The position numbers were made by a program, and so were the translations under genes. The notes beneath the pieces were generated by a model that saw nothing but the letters and a program-made list of their open reading frames with translations, made no database searches and had not been told where the DNA came from. Below are positions 46,974-55,708 of a stretch of 64,000 bases of DNA, piece after piece (position 1 is the stretch's first letter; the number at the start of each line of letters is the position of its first letter). This stretch comes from Roseovarius carneus (GTDB lineage Bacteria > Pseudomonadota > Alphaproteobacteria > Rhodobacterales > Rhodobacteraceae): positions 706,001-770,000 of the forward strand of contig NZ_JAHSPD010000001.1 of NCBI RefSeq assembly GCF_020141465.1. Reading direction: 5' to 3'.

Positions 46974-48383
46974 ATGTTCGACAGCTTCACCGCAGAGACT
47001 TTGGCACGCATGCAATTTGCATTTACAGTGTCGTTTCATATCATCTTCCCTGCGTTTTCGATCGGTCTTGCCAGCTACCTCGCGGTGCTGAACGGGCTGT
47101 GGTTGAAAACACGGGACGAGACGTATCTGGCGCTGTTCAATTACTGGAAGAAAATCTTTGCCGTGGCGTTCGGCATGGGTGTCGTTTCGGGCATTGTGAT
47201 GTCCTATCAATTCGGCACCAACTGGTCCGTCTTCTCGGATAAAACAGGACCAATCCTTGGGCCACTCATGGCCTATGAAGTTCTGTCGGCCTTCTTCCTT
47301 GAGGCAGGATTTCTGGGCATCATGCTGTTCGGTCGCGCGCGTGTGGGTGACAGGCTGCATATGTTTGCCACCGCAATGGTGGCCTTTGGTACGCTTATGT
47401 CCGCTACATGGATTTTGTCGGTCAATTCCTGGATGCAAACCCCTGTCGGCTACGGCATCAACGCACTTGGTCAATTCGTGCCCGAGGACTGGTGGCAGAT
47501 CGTATTTAACCCGTCCTTCCCCTACCGCTTGACCCATATGGTTCTGGCCGCATACCTCACCACCGCGCTCGTTGTGGGCGGTGTCGGCGCGCTGCACCTG
47601 TTGCGCCGCAAGGATGACGCGCCGGCACGGCGGATGTTTTCGATGGCGATGTGGATGCTGATCATCGTGGCACCACTCCAAATTCTGGCAGGCGATTTCC
47701 ACGGCATCAATACGCTGGAACACCAACCCGCAAAAGTCATGGCGATGGAAGGGCACTATGATAGCCACCCCGATGGCGCGCCACTCATCCTGTTTGGTAT
47801 TCCAAACGCCAAGGACAAGCGCATTGATTACGCGATCGAGATTCCAAATCTCTCCAGCCTCGTCCTGAAACACGACTGGAACGCGCCGCTTGATGGCCTC
47901 GACACGGTCCCCGACGCAGATGAGCCGCCCGTCGCAATCGTTTTCTGGAGCTTTCGTGTCATGGTTGGCCTCGGCTTTGCCATGCTGGGCCTTGGCGCAT
48001 GGAGCCTTTGGCGCCGCATACGCGGGCGGCTTTACGAGGATCGCTGGCTCCACCGCGCCGCAATCGCGATGGGACCGATGGGCTTTGTGGCCGTCCTCGC
48101 AGGCTGGATCACAACAGAGGTCGGGCGCCAGCCGTTTACTGTCTACGGCCTGCTGCGCACATCAGACAGCCTCGCGCCCGTTGCGGCCCCCGCTGTCGCC
48201 GCATCGCTGATTGCATTCATCGTCGTCTACTTCTTCGTGTTTGGTGCAGGCACGTTCTATCTACTGCGCATGATGAATGCTGCTGTTGGAATCCCTGACC
48301 CCGTGCTCAAGGACGGCCCGATCAGAACCGCAGGCATCACGCCAATCATGCAAACCAGCCCTGATGCAACCCCCGGCGAATAA
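46974..48383 (+). CDS. cydA: cytochrome bd-type quinol oxidase subunit I (CIO type)
   Basis: 469 residues, the length of the short-Q-loop CioA type rather than E. coli CydA. Haem ligands are seen: His in FTVSFHIIFPAFSIG, His in FPYRLTHMVLAAYL; GRQPFTVYGLLRTSDS is a diagnostic segment. It oxidises quinol and reduces O2 without proton pumping. CIO oxidases resist cyanide and sulfide, which fits the neighbouring sulfide genes. Confidence 0.95.
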   Translation: MFDSFTAETLARMQFAFTVSFHIIFPAFSIGLASYLAVLNGLWLKTRDETYLALFNYWKKIFAVAFGMGVVSGIVMSYQFGTNWSVFSDKTGPILGPLMAYEVLSAFFLEAGFLGIMLFGRARVGDRLHMFATAMVAFGTLMSATWILSVNSWMQTPVGYGINALGQFVPEDWWQIVFNPSFPYRLTHMVLAAYLTTALVVGGVGALHLLRRKDDAPARRMFSMAMWMLIIVAPLQILAGDFHGINTLEHQPAKVMAMEGHYDSHPDGAPLILFGIPNAKDKRIDYAIEIPNLSSLVLKHDWNAPLDGLDTVPDADEPPVAIVFWSFRVMVGLGFAMLGLGAWSLWRRIRGRLYEDRWLHRAAIAMGPMGFVAVLAGWITTEVGRQPFTVYGLLRTSDSLAPVAAPAVAASLIAFIVVYFFVFGAGTFYLLRMMNAAVGIPDPVLKDGPIRTAGITPIMQTSPDATPGE

Positions 48384-48394
48384 GGAGCCATACA

Positions 48395-49396
48395 ATGTTT
48401 GAACTTTCATTTATTTGGGCTGGGATCATCGCATTTGCAGTTCTGACTTATGTGATCCTCGATGGATTTGACCTTGGGGTCGGCATCCTTTTCCCGCTCG
48501 CTGACGGAGAGCGGGAAAAGGCCACCATGATGAACTCGATCGCCCCAATCTGGGACGGCAACGAGACCTGGTTGGTACTGGGCGGAGGGGGCCTGTTTGC
48601 CGTCTTCCCACTGGCCTATGCGGTCATCATGCCCGCACTTTACATGCCAGTCATCCTGATGCTCCTGGCGCTGATTTTCCGTGGCGTTGCATTCGAATAC
48701 CGTTGGCGGACAGAGCGCTGGAAGCCCGTCTGGGATGTAGCGTTTTTCGGTGGTTCACTCGTTGCAGCGTTCATGCAGGGCATCGCGCTGGGCGCACTGG
48801 TGCAGGGGATCGAAGTTGCGGACCGCGCGTATGCGGGGGGCTGGTGGGACTGGTTGAGTGTGTTTTCCTTACTGACCGGCGTGGCCGTCATCGTCGGATA
48901 TGCCCTGCTTGGTTCAACGTGGATCATCCTGAAAACCGAAGGCCCTTTGCAACGTCGGATGCAAAACTATGCATGGTATCTTGGGGCGGGCACGCTGGTC
49001 TTTATCGCCCTTGTCAGCCTCCTCACCCCGCTTCAGGACCCCGAGTATTTTCAACGCTGGCTGAACCTTCCCGGTAGTATCTTGAGCGTTCTTATGCCCG
49101 GAGCCGTTATCGCGGCCGCATGGGCGCTGTTCACCGGGCTGAATGCAGGCAAAGACGGGCAGCCGTTTCTCGCAGCACTCAGCATATTCGTGCTGTGTTT
49201 TATCGGGATCGGCATCAGTTTCTATCCCAATATTGTGCCCCCGAGCCTCACCATCAAAGAGGCTGCCGCCCCGGATGAGAGCCTTTGGTTTGCACTGGTC
49301 GGAACACTCGTTCTGGTCCCCATGATCCTTGCCTATACCGCCTACGCCTACTGGGTCTTTCGCGGCAAAATCGATCCCGAAGAGGGGTATCATTGA
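48395..49396 (+). CDS. cydB: cytochrome bd-type quinol oxidase subunit II
   Basis: 333 residues with about eight membrane helices. FVLSF-like start (MFELSFIWAGIIAFAVLTYVILDGFDLGVG), then WDGNETWLVLGGGGLFAVFP are CydB signatures. It is 11 bp downstream of cydA and overlaps the next gene by one base (TGATG). Confidence 0.95.
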   Translation: MFELSFIWAGIIAFAVLTYVILDGFDLGVGILFPLADGEREKATMMNSIAPIWDGNETWLVLGGGGLFAVFPLAYAVIMPALYMPVILMLLALIFRGVAFEYRWRTERWKPVWDVAFFGGSLVAAFMQGIALGALVQGIEVADRAYAGGWWDWLSVFSLLTGVAVIVGYALLGSTWIILKTEGPLQRRMQNYAWYLGAGTLVFIALVSLLTPLQDPEYFQRWLNLPGSILSVLMPGAVIAAAWALFTGLNAGKDGQPFLAALSIFVLCFIGIGISFYPNIVPPSLTIKEAAAPDESLWFALVGTLVLVPMILAYTAYAYWVFRGKIDPEEGYH

Positions 49397-49506
49397 TGGC
49401 TTATACAACGGTGCGAAAACTCGGATGGTTCATTGCAATCTGGCTCGCAAGCATCGCAACCCTCGGGGTCGTCGCCTATGCAATCCGATGGGCCATTCAC
49501 ACCTGA
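49396..49506 (+). CDS. DUF2474 small membrane protein, third bd-oxidase subunit
   Basis: 36 residues: KLGWFIAIWLASIATLGVVAYAI is one helix. Members are found directly after cydB in CIO-type operons and are analogous to CydX. The ATG overlaps the cydB stop, giving tight stoichiometric coupling. Confidence 0.9.
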   Translation: MAYTTVRKLGWFIAIWLASIATLGVVAYAIRWAIHT

Positions 49507-49534
49507 TTTCTTCAACCCAACCAAGGAGTATAAC

Positions 49535-49975
49535 ATGCGTATCTTGAGAACTTTTGCAGCCGCGGCACTGTCGCTCGGCATCACAAGCGCGGCTCATGCG
49601 GAGGATCCCAACAAACTGATCACGATCCTGACCTCGGCGGAGCCACAAACACAATTGATGGCGATGGTCCTCACGATGAACGCCATAAACGCGGGCGCAG
49701 AGGCAAAGATATTACTCTGCGGTCCAGCCGGTGACATCGCACTCGCCGACGCGCCCGCCTCCGCGACAGCAGGCCAGCCCCCCAAAGACGCCAGTCCGCA
49801 AGGTTTGATGAAAATGCTGATGGCTCAAAAGAACCTGAAGGTTCAGGTTTGTGCGATCTATCTACCCGGCAAAGGCGTAGATGCTTCTGTGCTTATTGAA
49901 GGTGTCACCGCTGCCGCGCCGGACGCAATGGGGGCCGATATTGTGAGCGCCAACACAACGATCATGAGCTTCTAA
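49535..49975 (+). CDS. periplasmic DsrE-like protein
   Basis: 146 residues. MRILRTFAAAALSLGITSAAHA is a Sec signal. The remainder (KLITILTSAEPQTQLMAMVLTMNAINAGAEAKILLCG and VQVCAIYLPGKG) is a DsrE/DsrF-like fold; two Cys remain in LLCGP and QVCAIY. It may carry sulfur in the periplasm. It sits after cydAB with a GGAG site upstream. Confidence 0.85.
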   Translation: MRILRTFAAAALSLGITSAAHAEDPNKLITILTSAEPQTQLMAMVLTMNAINAGAEAKILLCGPAGDIALADAPASATAGQPPKDASPQGLMKMLMAQKNLKVQVCAIYLPGKGVDASVLIEGVTAAAPDAMGADIVSANTTIMSF

Positions 49976-50054
49976 CGAATTTGGGCGCGCTGACCTGCTC
50001 CCCTTAAAAATCTGGTACTTTGAGTCAGCTTGTTGTCGAACGAGGAGACAGACG

Positions 50055-50905
50055 ATGAAGAGAAGCCGTTTTAGTGAAGAGCAGATCACTGGGATATTGA
50101 GGGAGCATCAGGCGGCGCTTGGTGCAAAGGAGCTGTGCCGCAAGCATGGCATCAGCGATGTAACCTTTTACAAATGGCGGTCCAAGTATGGCGGCATGGA
50201 AGTGTCCTATGCGAGGAATCTGAAGGTTCTTGAGGCGGAGAATGCCAAGCTGAAGACGTTGCTGGCTGAGCACATGATGCACTGCACGGCAGGGTATCGC
50301 GTAGCGATATCTCGAGAGTGGATGTGTCGACGTTGAAAGAGATACTGGGGAAAAATTTTGAGGCCCAGATCGCGACGCGATGCTGCGGCCTGAGCCGTGA
50401 AAGAAAAGCGATATACCCAAAAGCGAGCCTCTGCATTGGCGGGTATCGATCCGCGTGTTTATCGCCGCACATCCAAGCGCCCTGCGGGCACTGAGCTGCG
50501 CAGTCGTTTGAAAGAACTGTCGTCTGAACGGCGGCGATTTGACTATCGCCGTCTGCACATAGTGCTGAAGCGTGAAGGCTAGCAGGTGAACTGGAAGAAG
50601 CTGTACCCGATTTATCGCGAAGAAGGCTTGACCGTCCGTAAACGGGGCGGGCGCAAGCGTGCAGTGGGCACCAGAACACCGATGACGATCCCGCAGGGGC
50701 CGAAGCAACAGTGGAGCTTAGACTTTGTGTCAGCAGCCTGTCGTGTGGTCGTCGGTTCCGGACCCTGAACGTGATCGACGACTTCCACCGTGAATTGGGC
50801 TGGATCGCTGAAATGCGCGGATACCCCTGCATGGTGGCCAGTGGCAACGGCACAGAACTGACTTCGGACGCCATCCTGAAGTGGCAGGAAGACCAAAACC
50901 TGAAC
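50055..50905 (+). pseudogene. decayed IS3-family element
   Basis: OrfA begins MKRSRFSEEQITGILREHQA and ends with a disrupted C-terminus (see finding on the inserted palindrome). OrfB is broken by a stop at 50581 (TAG between KREG and QVNWKK), has lost the block between VIDDF and RELGWIAEMRG, and is truncated after TSDAILKWQEDQN. No terminal repeat is seen at the right. It is inactive. Confidence 0.88.
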
Positions 50906-50963
50906 AGAGCTAACCTAAATCAGCAGACTCAAAGGGGAACAGGTTAAGGGCATTACTGGGGAC

Positions 50964-51103
50964 GACGCGACGCGGCGCATGGGGGTGGTCTCGAGGCAAC
51001 GCGTCACCTGCAGCCTCACAAGAAAGCGCAGCTATGACCGATGGATCAGAAGCTGCCGCTGACAGGATGGCCGAGACATCGCCAGTGTCTTGATCGGGGA
51101 ACG
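50964..51103. repeat. imperfect 140-bp repeat, left copy (outside the island)
   Basis: It matches 59738-59880 in order and orientation, sharing GGCAACGCGTCAC, TGCAGCCTCAC, GACCGATGGAT, ATGGCCGAGACAT and GTGTCTTGATC. It stands 56 bp left of the left att copy, where the right end of an earlier tandem element would lie. Confidence 0.8.
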
Positions 51104-51159
51104 CCTCAGCCGACAGTTGCGCCAACCTTGCCTTTAATATTTTATGATTGTTCGTTATT

Positions 51160-51206
51160 TTTGGTTGCGGGAGTAGGATTTGAACCTACGACCTTCAGGT
51201 TATGAG
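51160..51206 (-). repeat. attL: 47-bp duplicate of the tRNA-fMet 3' half
   Basis: The 47 bases from TTTGGTTGCGGG to AGGTTATGAG are identical to 60026-60072, covering the tRNA 3' end back to the anticodon loop. The sequence then diverges (TCACC instead of CCTGA), so the rest of the tRNA is absent here. Confidence 0.95.
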
Positions 51207-51384
51207 TCACCTCTAGGCGTTTTCTACGTGGTTCGCCGGATTGCGCTCATCTACCCTATCTTATTGGAATCGCTCATTCTTCATTGACGCGCGTTGCGCT
51301 TGGGTTCTACGCCTTACCCCGTGATTTGCGTTCAAATGCTTCCACTGTGCTTCCACAGATCGGGGCAAGACTGAGGGATAGAGC

Positions 51385-52572
51385 ATGCCAAAGCTGACCA
51401 AGCGAAGCGTTGACGGGTTCGCCATCCGCGACAAAGGCTATTTCGAATGGGATAGCGAGATTAAAGGATTTGGCGTCCGTGTCATGCCGTCCGGCACCAA
51501 GACCTATCAGGTGCAGTATCGCAAAGGCGGGCGCACACGCCGCGCGTCTATTGGGCGGCATGGCAATATCACCGCCGACCAAGCCCGCAACCGCGCCAAG
51601 GAAATCATGGGCGAGCTGTCCAAGGGCGAGAACCCGGTTGAAGAGATCGCCCAGCATCGCCGCGCGCCCACCGTCGCCGCCCTATGCGAGCGGTTTTTCA
51701 AAGACCACGTGCAGCACCGCTGCAAAGCCAGCACGCAAAGCGAGTATCGCCGCGCAATTGATCTGTTCATCAATCCGGCGCTTGGCAATTTCAAAGTCGT
51801 CGATGTGGAACGCCGTGACGTGTCCGAGCTGCACCACAAAATGCGCGGCAAACCCTATCAGGCCAACCGGGTGCTTGGCGTCCTGTCCAAGATGTTCAAT
51901 CTAGCGGAGGTCTGGGGCCTGCGTCCGGACGGGTCAAACCCGTGCCGTCACGTGCCAAAATACCGCGAGGAGAAGCGGGAACGGTATCTGAGCCAGTACG
52001 AGCTGCAAAACCTCGGGCAAGCGCTGACGGAGGCGGAACGCGACGGATCGGAAACGCCTTACATCGTCGCCGCCTTTCGATTGCTGATTTTGACAGGTTG
52101 TCGCTTGGGCGAGATACAAACCCTGCAATGGGGCTTTATCACTGATCAGGGAATGGAGCTGCCAGACACCAAGACCGGTGCGCGGCGCATTCCCTTGCCC
52201 AAAGCCGCCAGAGCGGTCCTGAGCGTCCTGCCCCAGCTACCTGACAACCCTTACGTTATCGCGGGCAAGGTGCCGGGCCGCTATGCCACCGACCTACAAC
52301 ACCCGTGGCGGCGCATCCGAGAGCGGGCGGGCCTTGATGATGTGCGCATTCACGATCTGCGCCATACCTACGCATCGAACGCGGTTTCTTCGGGCATGCC
52401 GATTCAGATGGTTGGGCGCTTGCTAGGCCACACCCAGATACAGACCACCATGCGTTATGCGCATCTGGCCGATGATCCTGTAAGGCGCGCGGCGGAAGAG
52501 AACGCAGACCGATTGAGCAATCTCGTAGGATCAGGATACGTTACAGAACTGGGCCTTCGGGTTGTGAAATAG
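51385..52572 (+). CDS. int: tyrosine-type site-specific integrase
   Basis: 395 residues. The N-terminal DUF4102 arm-binding domain (KRSVDGFAIRDKGYFEWDSEIKGFGVRVMP) is followed by a core-binding helix domain and the catalytic domain. Catalytic residues: Arg in LTGCRLGEI, His and Arg in HDLRHTYAS, His in LLGHTQ, and Tyr in TMRYAHL. It catalyses insertion at the fMet tRNA att site. It points inward, 178 bp from the end of attL. The duplicated GCTTCCAC motifs upstream are likely arm sites. Confidence 0.95.
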   Translation: MPKLTKRSVDGFAIRDKGYFEWDSEIKGFGVRVMPSGTKTYQVQYRKGGRTRRASIGRHGNITADQARNRAKEIMGELSKGENPVEEIAQHRRAPTVAALCERFFKDHVQHRCKASTQSEYRRAIDLFINPALGNFKVVDVERRDVSELHHKMRGKPYQANRVLGVLSKMFNLAEVWGLRPDGSNPCRHVPKYREEKRERYLSQYELQNLGQALTEAERDGSETPYIVAAFRLLILTGCRLGEIQTLQWGFITDQGMELPDTKTGARRIPLPKAARAVLSVLPQLPDNPYVIAGKVPGRYATDLQHPWRRIRERAGLDDVRIHDLRHTYASNAVSSGMPIQMVGRLLGHTQIQTTMRYAHLADDPVRRAAEENADRLSNLVGSGYVTELGLRVVK

Positions 52573-52583
52573 CTAAGCCGATA

Positions 52584-52605
52584 CCCTACGTATCGTAACG
52601 TAGGG
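52584..52605. other. palindrome after the integrase gene
   Basis: CCCTACGT and ACGTAGGG surround ATCGTA; a second imperfect inverted repeat (ATTCCCTA ... TAGGAAT) lies at 52633-52656, just before the next gene. No T tract follows, so an operator is as likely as a terminator. Confidence 0.5.
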
Positions 52606-52678
52606 AATTGGCCCCTCCAAATGGCCGGAAATATTCCCTAGGCTACGGTAGGAATAGCAGTCAGACAGTGAGGCCACC

Positions 52679-53410
52679 TTGACCAAGATTTCCGATGAGC
52701 AGCTCCTTAGGCTTTGGCGTGCAAGCTACCCACTATGGCAGGCTTGGCTGACGTTTTCAAAAGCTCAAGATCGGCAGAGGTGGAAAGCCCTTATGGAGAC
52801 CTCTGCGATGGACGCGCTTTCAGAAGGGGCCAAGGCGGTATCAGAAATTGACGCTGATTTTTCCACCAAGATCACACAGGTATTCGCAGGCACTCAGAAA
52901 ATATTGAGAGAGCGCACAGCCCATCAGACCAAGCTGCAACAGGGCATCTTGAAATTCATTAAAGACGGCCACTTGCACGGTTTTGGCTTCGAGCCGCCAA
53001 GAACACTGAACGCGGTCCCGGTCGCTATCCCCAAAAGTGCTTGGTCCGGTCACATCGACTGGGAAAACAACACGCTAACCTTTGAGAGCATAAAGCTTGT
53101 AGAGGTGCGGCTCACCACAAACCGCATTCGCAATGAAATCCTAGAGCGTGGGAATGTCGACAAGACGCCCGTCCAGCCACAAGGGCGGCCAACGGTTAGG
53201 CACGCCATCGAAGCGGCATTCTACGCTCTAAACGAAGCCGGAAAGGTTGACCCTACAGCGTCCCAAATGTCTCATTACCCGCTGATCAGGGAATGGCTAG
53301 AATTGAACCATCCAGACCTGAAAGTACCACCGGCGTACATAAATCCCGAAACTATCAGACTGCATTTCTCTCCTTTTTTCAATGCCTTGAAGAAACCCAA
53401 TAAACAATAA
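52679..53410 (+). CDS. hypothetical protein of the island
   Basis: 243 residues starting at a TTG preceded by TGAGG. The protein is soluble, mixed charge, with RLWRASYPLWQAWL near the start and KVPPAYINPETIRLHFSPFF near the end, the latter possibly a winged-helix or DNA-binding piece. No family is recognised. Operon position between int and the AlpA-like gene suggests a role in regulation or maintenance of the element. Confidence 0.7.
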   Translation: MTKISDEQLLRLWRASYPLWQAWLTFSKAQDRQRWKALMETSAMDALSEGAKAVSEIDADFSTKITQVFAGTQKILRERTAHQTKLQQGILKFIKDGHLHGFGFEPPRTLNAVPVAIPKSAWSGHIDWENNTLTFESIKLVEVRLTTNRIRNEILERGNVDKTPVQPQGRPTVRHAIEAAFYALNEAGKVDPTASQMSHYPLIREWLELNHPDLKVPPAYINPETIRLHFSPFFNALKKPNKQ

Positions 53411-53500
53411 ACAATAAACTCTATGCTATTTTATTGGCATTTTTTTTGGTCGGCGTCTGATCCAAGTTCAACGCATCGAAGCGCAAACAGGGATCGAACA

Positions 53501-53740
53501 ATGCAACTACAGCCAACCACACACGACCAAGGCAAACCCCCTTCAACCTTCTGGGACGGGTTTATCACCGAAACCGAGGCAGCGGATTACCTCTGCCAAA
53601 GCATACGCACCTTGCAGAAATGGCGCGTCACAGGCTTCGGCCCGCATTTCTACAAGCCGGGCCGCTCCGTGCGCTATCGCCGCCGCGATCTTCGCGAATG
53701 GGCAGAAGGCCGCAGGCGGCAACACACTTCGCAACATTGA
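53501..53740 (+). CDS. AlpA/excisionase-like helix-turn-helix protein
   Basis: 79 residues. ITETEAADYLCQSIRTLQKWR and KPGRSVRYRRRDLREWAEGR form the HTH_17 (MerR-like excisionase) motif. Such proteins act as recombination directionality factors or activators of integrase in satellites. The ATG is at 53501; the earlier open frame is AT-rich leader. Confidence 0.85.
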   Translation: MQLQPTTHDQGKPPSTFWDGFITETEAADYLCQSIRTLQKWRVTGFGPHFYKPGRSVRYRRRDLREWAEGRRRQHTSQH

Positions 53741-53871
53741 GTTTTGCCCCTGAGGGGTTGGTAGCACCTCAGGGGATTTTGGGGCCGGATGGCTCAAAAA
53801 GGGGCGCGGGGTAAACGCATCTCGCGCCCTTCCTATGTCTGCCGCAATGCCAAGCATCCAAGGAGGAACAC

Positions 53872-54096
53872 ATGGCCAATCAACCCGCTTACAAGGTCCG
53901 GCTGGGCCTTATCACGGCGACTGTGTGGGACAATGACGGTTTCTATTCCGTCGATATGTCCCGAGCGTATCGCAACAGCGAAGGAGAGTGGCAGAACACC
54001 GCCACCTATTCGCATTCCGACCTTCTCAACATCGCCAAATGCGCCGAGCGCGCCGAAATCTGGATCAGCAGGAAAATCAATCATGCACAGCAATAA
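53872..54096 (+). CDS. small conserved island protein
   Basis: 74 residues after a strong AGGAGGA. KVRLGLITATVWDNDGFYSVDMSRAYR and HSDLLNIAKCAERAEIWI resemble small proteins often encoded just upstream of integrated-element Rep genes; function unknown. It overlaps the Rep-like start by 14 bp. Confidence 0.75.
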   Translation: MANQPAYKVRLGLITATVWDNDGFYSVDMSRAYRNSEGEWQNTATYSHSDLLNIAKCAERAEIWISRKINHAQQ

Positions 54097-55423
54097 CATC
54101 AATGCCGGGGCCACGCCCCGGCCCCAAAACAGTAGCTACCCCGCCGGAGGCACCTATGATGCACGCGCCCAACGTCGAGGGCAAAGGGGGGTCCTAGTAG
54201 CACCCCCCTCTGGAAATACAGACCACCCTGACAGCTATCAGGTTTTGCATCGTGGGTTTGACACTCTGACCGTCGCGATCAAGGCCAACATCCCGCCTGA
54301 GGTGTTTGAGTATCTGGAGGCACAGAAGGAAATAGCCGAGGCAGAGGGGCAGGATATTCTGATCGGCTTGAATGATGTCCCTCTGCACCTCAAGGGCCAT
54401 GGCGGGGCCGGGTATCGCTTCATTGCCAATGGCGGCCCCATGGGCGCGCAATGGGCGTTCAAGAAGCCCAACGCAAATGACCCGTGGGGCATCCGTGTCA
54501 CGCTTGGATCAACCTTCATGGCAACGCAGGGCCTTGGCGCGGCTAAGGCGCATCTGGAGGGTGTGCTAGAGCGGTTGGGCATCCGAACCCGGCCAGAGGA
54601 CTACAGCATCTCCCGCGTGGACTACTGCGTGGATATCTTGGCTGCGGCGGACTTTGCCCTCAATCCGGAACAGTTCGTGATGCATTCCAGCACAAACCGA
54701 CGCGATCACATCGCCAACGCGGATATGAAGGTGTCGGGTAAATCGGGGCGCGTGACGTCTGTGACCATCGGCAGCCCGCGCGCCCGGCAGGTGATCGTCT
54801 ATGATAAACGCGCCGAGGTGATCCAGACACACAAGCCTCATTGGTGGTTTATCTGGAACCAGACGCGCAAAGCTCAAGGGCAGCCCCTGATTGGGCCGGA
54901 AACGCCTGATCTGCGCATCTGGCGGGTCGAGCTGCGCGCGGGTAAGGACCTGCTGAAGGACCGCTGGGATATCCGCACATGGGAGGACCTGTTCACCCGA
55001 TTTGGCGATATGTCCTTTGAGACGGGCAAAGTGGTGCGCTACACCGACCCGGCTCCCAGCGACAGCAACCGTGCGCGCTGGCCCAATCACCTCATTTGGG
55101 AGACTGCGATGGGGGAGATCAACACTGATCTGATCGAGATGTTCGAAGGGTCAGACCCGAACCCGCTCAAAGAGGTGCAGCGCGCGCACCACATCAGCAC
55201 GCTTCTGAAGAACATTAAGGGCAGCACGATCACGCTGGCAGCGCTTGAGGGGGTTGAGATTGATGATCTGCCCCGGTTCTTTGGGGACACCGCCAGTGCG
55301 CTTCAAAGCGAGGTGCAGGCTAATCCAGAACACACAGCCAAGCAACTACGCGCGGCGCGGGATCGGTATGTGTTTATCGCTCCGGCGAATAAGAACGCTG
55401 GGCCGGAGCAGGAAGGGGGCTGA
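54083..55423 (+). CDS. Rep-like protein (replication-initiation-factor family, tentative)
   Basis: 446 residues from the ATG at 54083. Its middle (YQVLHRGFDTLTVAIKA, then YSISRVDYCVDILAA, VIVYDKRAEVIQTHKP and RVELRAGKDLLKDRWDIRTWEDL) resembles Rep_trans-type replication initiators of rolling-circle elements; a catalytic Tyr was not pinned down. It would let the excised circle replicate. The assignment rests on this pattern and on the neighbours. Confidence 0.55.
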   Translation: MHSNNINAGATPRPQNSSYPAGGTYDARAQRRGQRGVLVAPPSGNTDHPDSYQVLHRGFDTLTVAIKANIPPEVFEYLEAQKEIAEAEGQDILIGLNDVPLHLKGHGGAGYRFIANGGPMGAQWAFKKPNANDPWGIRVTLGSTFMATQGLGAAKAHLEGVLERLGIRTRPEDYSISRVDYCVDILAAADFALNPEQFVMHSSTNRRDHIANADMKVSGKSGRVTSVTIGSPRARQVIVYDKRAEVIQTHKPHWWFIWNQTRKAQGQPLIGPETPDLRIWRVELRAGKDLLKDRWDIRTWEDLFTRFGDMSFETGKVVRYTDPAPSDSNRARWPNHLIWETAMGEINTDLIEMFEGSDPNPLKEVQRAHHISTLLKNIKGSTITLAALEGVEIDDLPRFFGDTASALQSEVQANPEHTAKQLRAARDRYVFIAPANKNAGPEQEGG

Positions 55424-55708
55424 GCGTGCTTCGGCTCGGGCGGTAGCTCTCACCGCCCGTCACCATCGAAGTCAAGCCGCCCAAAGGCCACGCACTTGCC
55501 AGAAGGCAACTGCGCGGCCCTTTTTATCGGCAGTCCACCGACCTCCACTATGGGCGGATTCCGGACCTTCGCTGCATTCGCAACATTCGGTAGCAGCCCA
55601 TGGAAAAGTGGACCTTTCAGCTTTGCTATCCTACGCTGAGGCAATATCAATTACAGAGCGGAGCATGCTTTGTTGGGCAACCTGGGAGAGAGATGGGCGG
55701 ATTGACTA

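Noticed and set aside
46944..48053. A 369-codon open frame antisense to cydA
   Set aside because: The plus-strand frame is a full CydA with haem ligands; the antisense product has a composition typical of shadow frames.
51160..51206. A second tRNA gene at the left end of the island
   Set aside because: Only the 3' half of tRNA-fMet is present and the 5' half diverges, so this is an att duplicate, not a tRNA.
52584..52605. Intrinsic terminator after the integrase gene
   Set aside because: The stem is good but no T tract follows, so it is recorded only as a palindrome.
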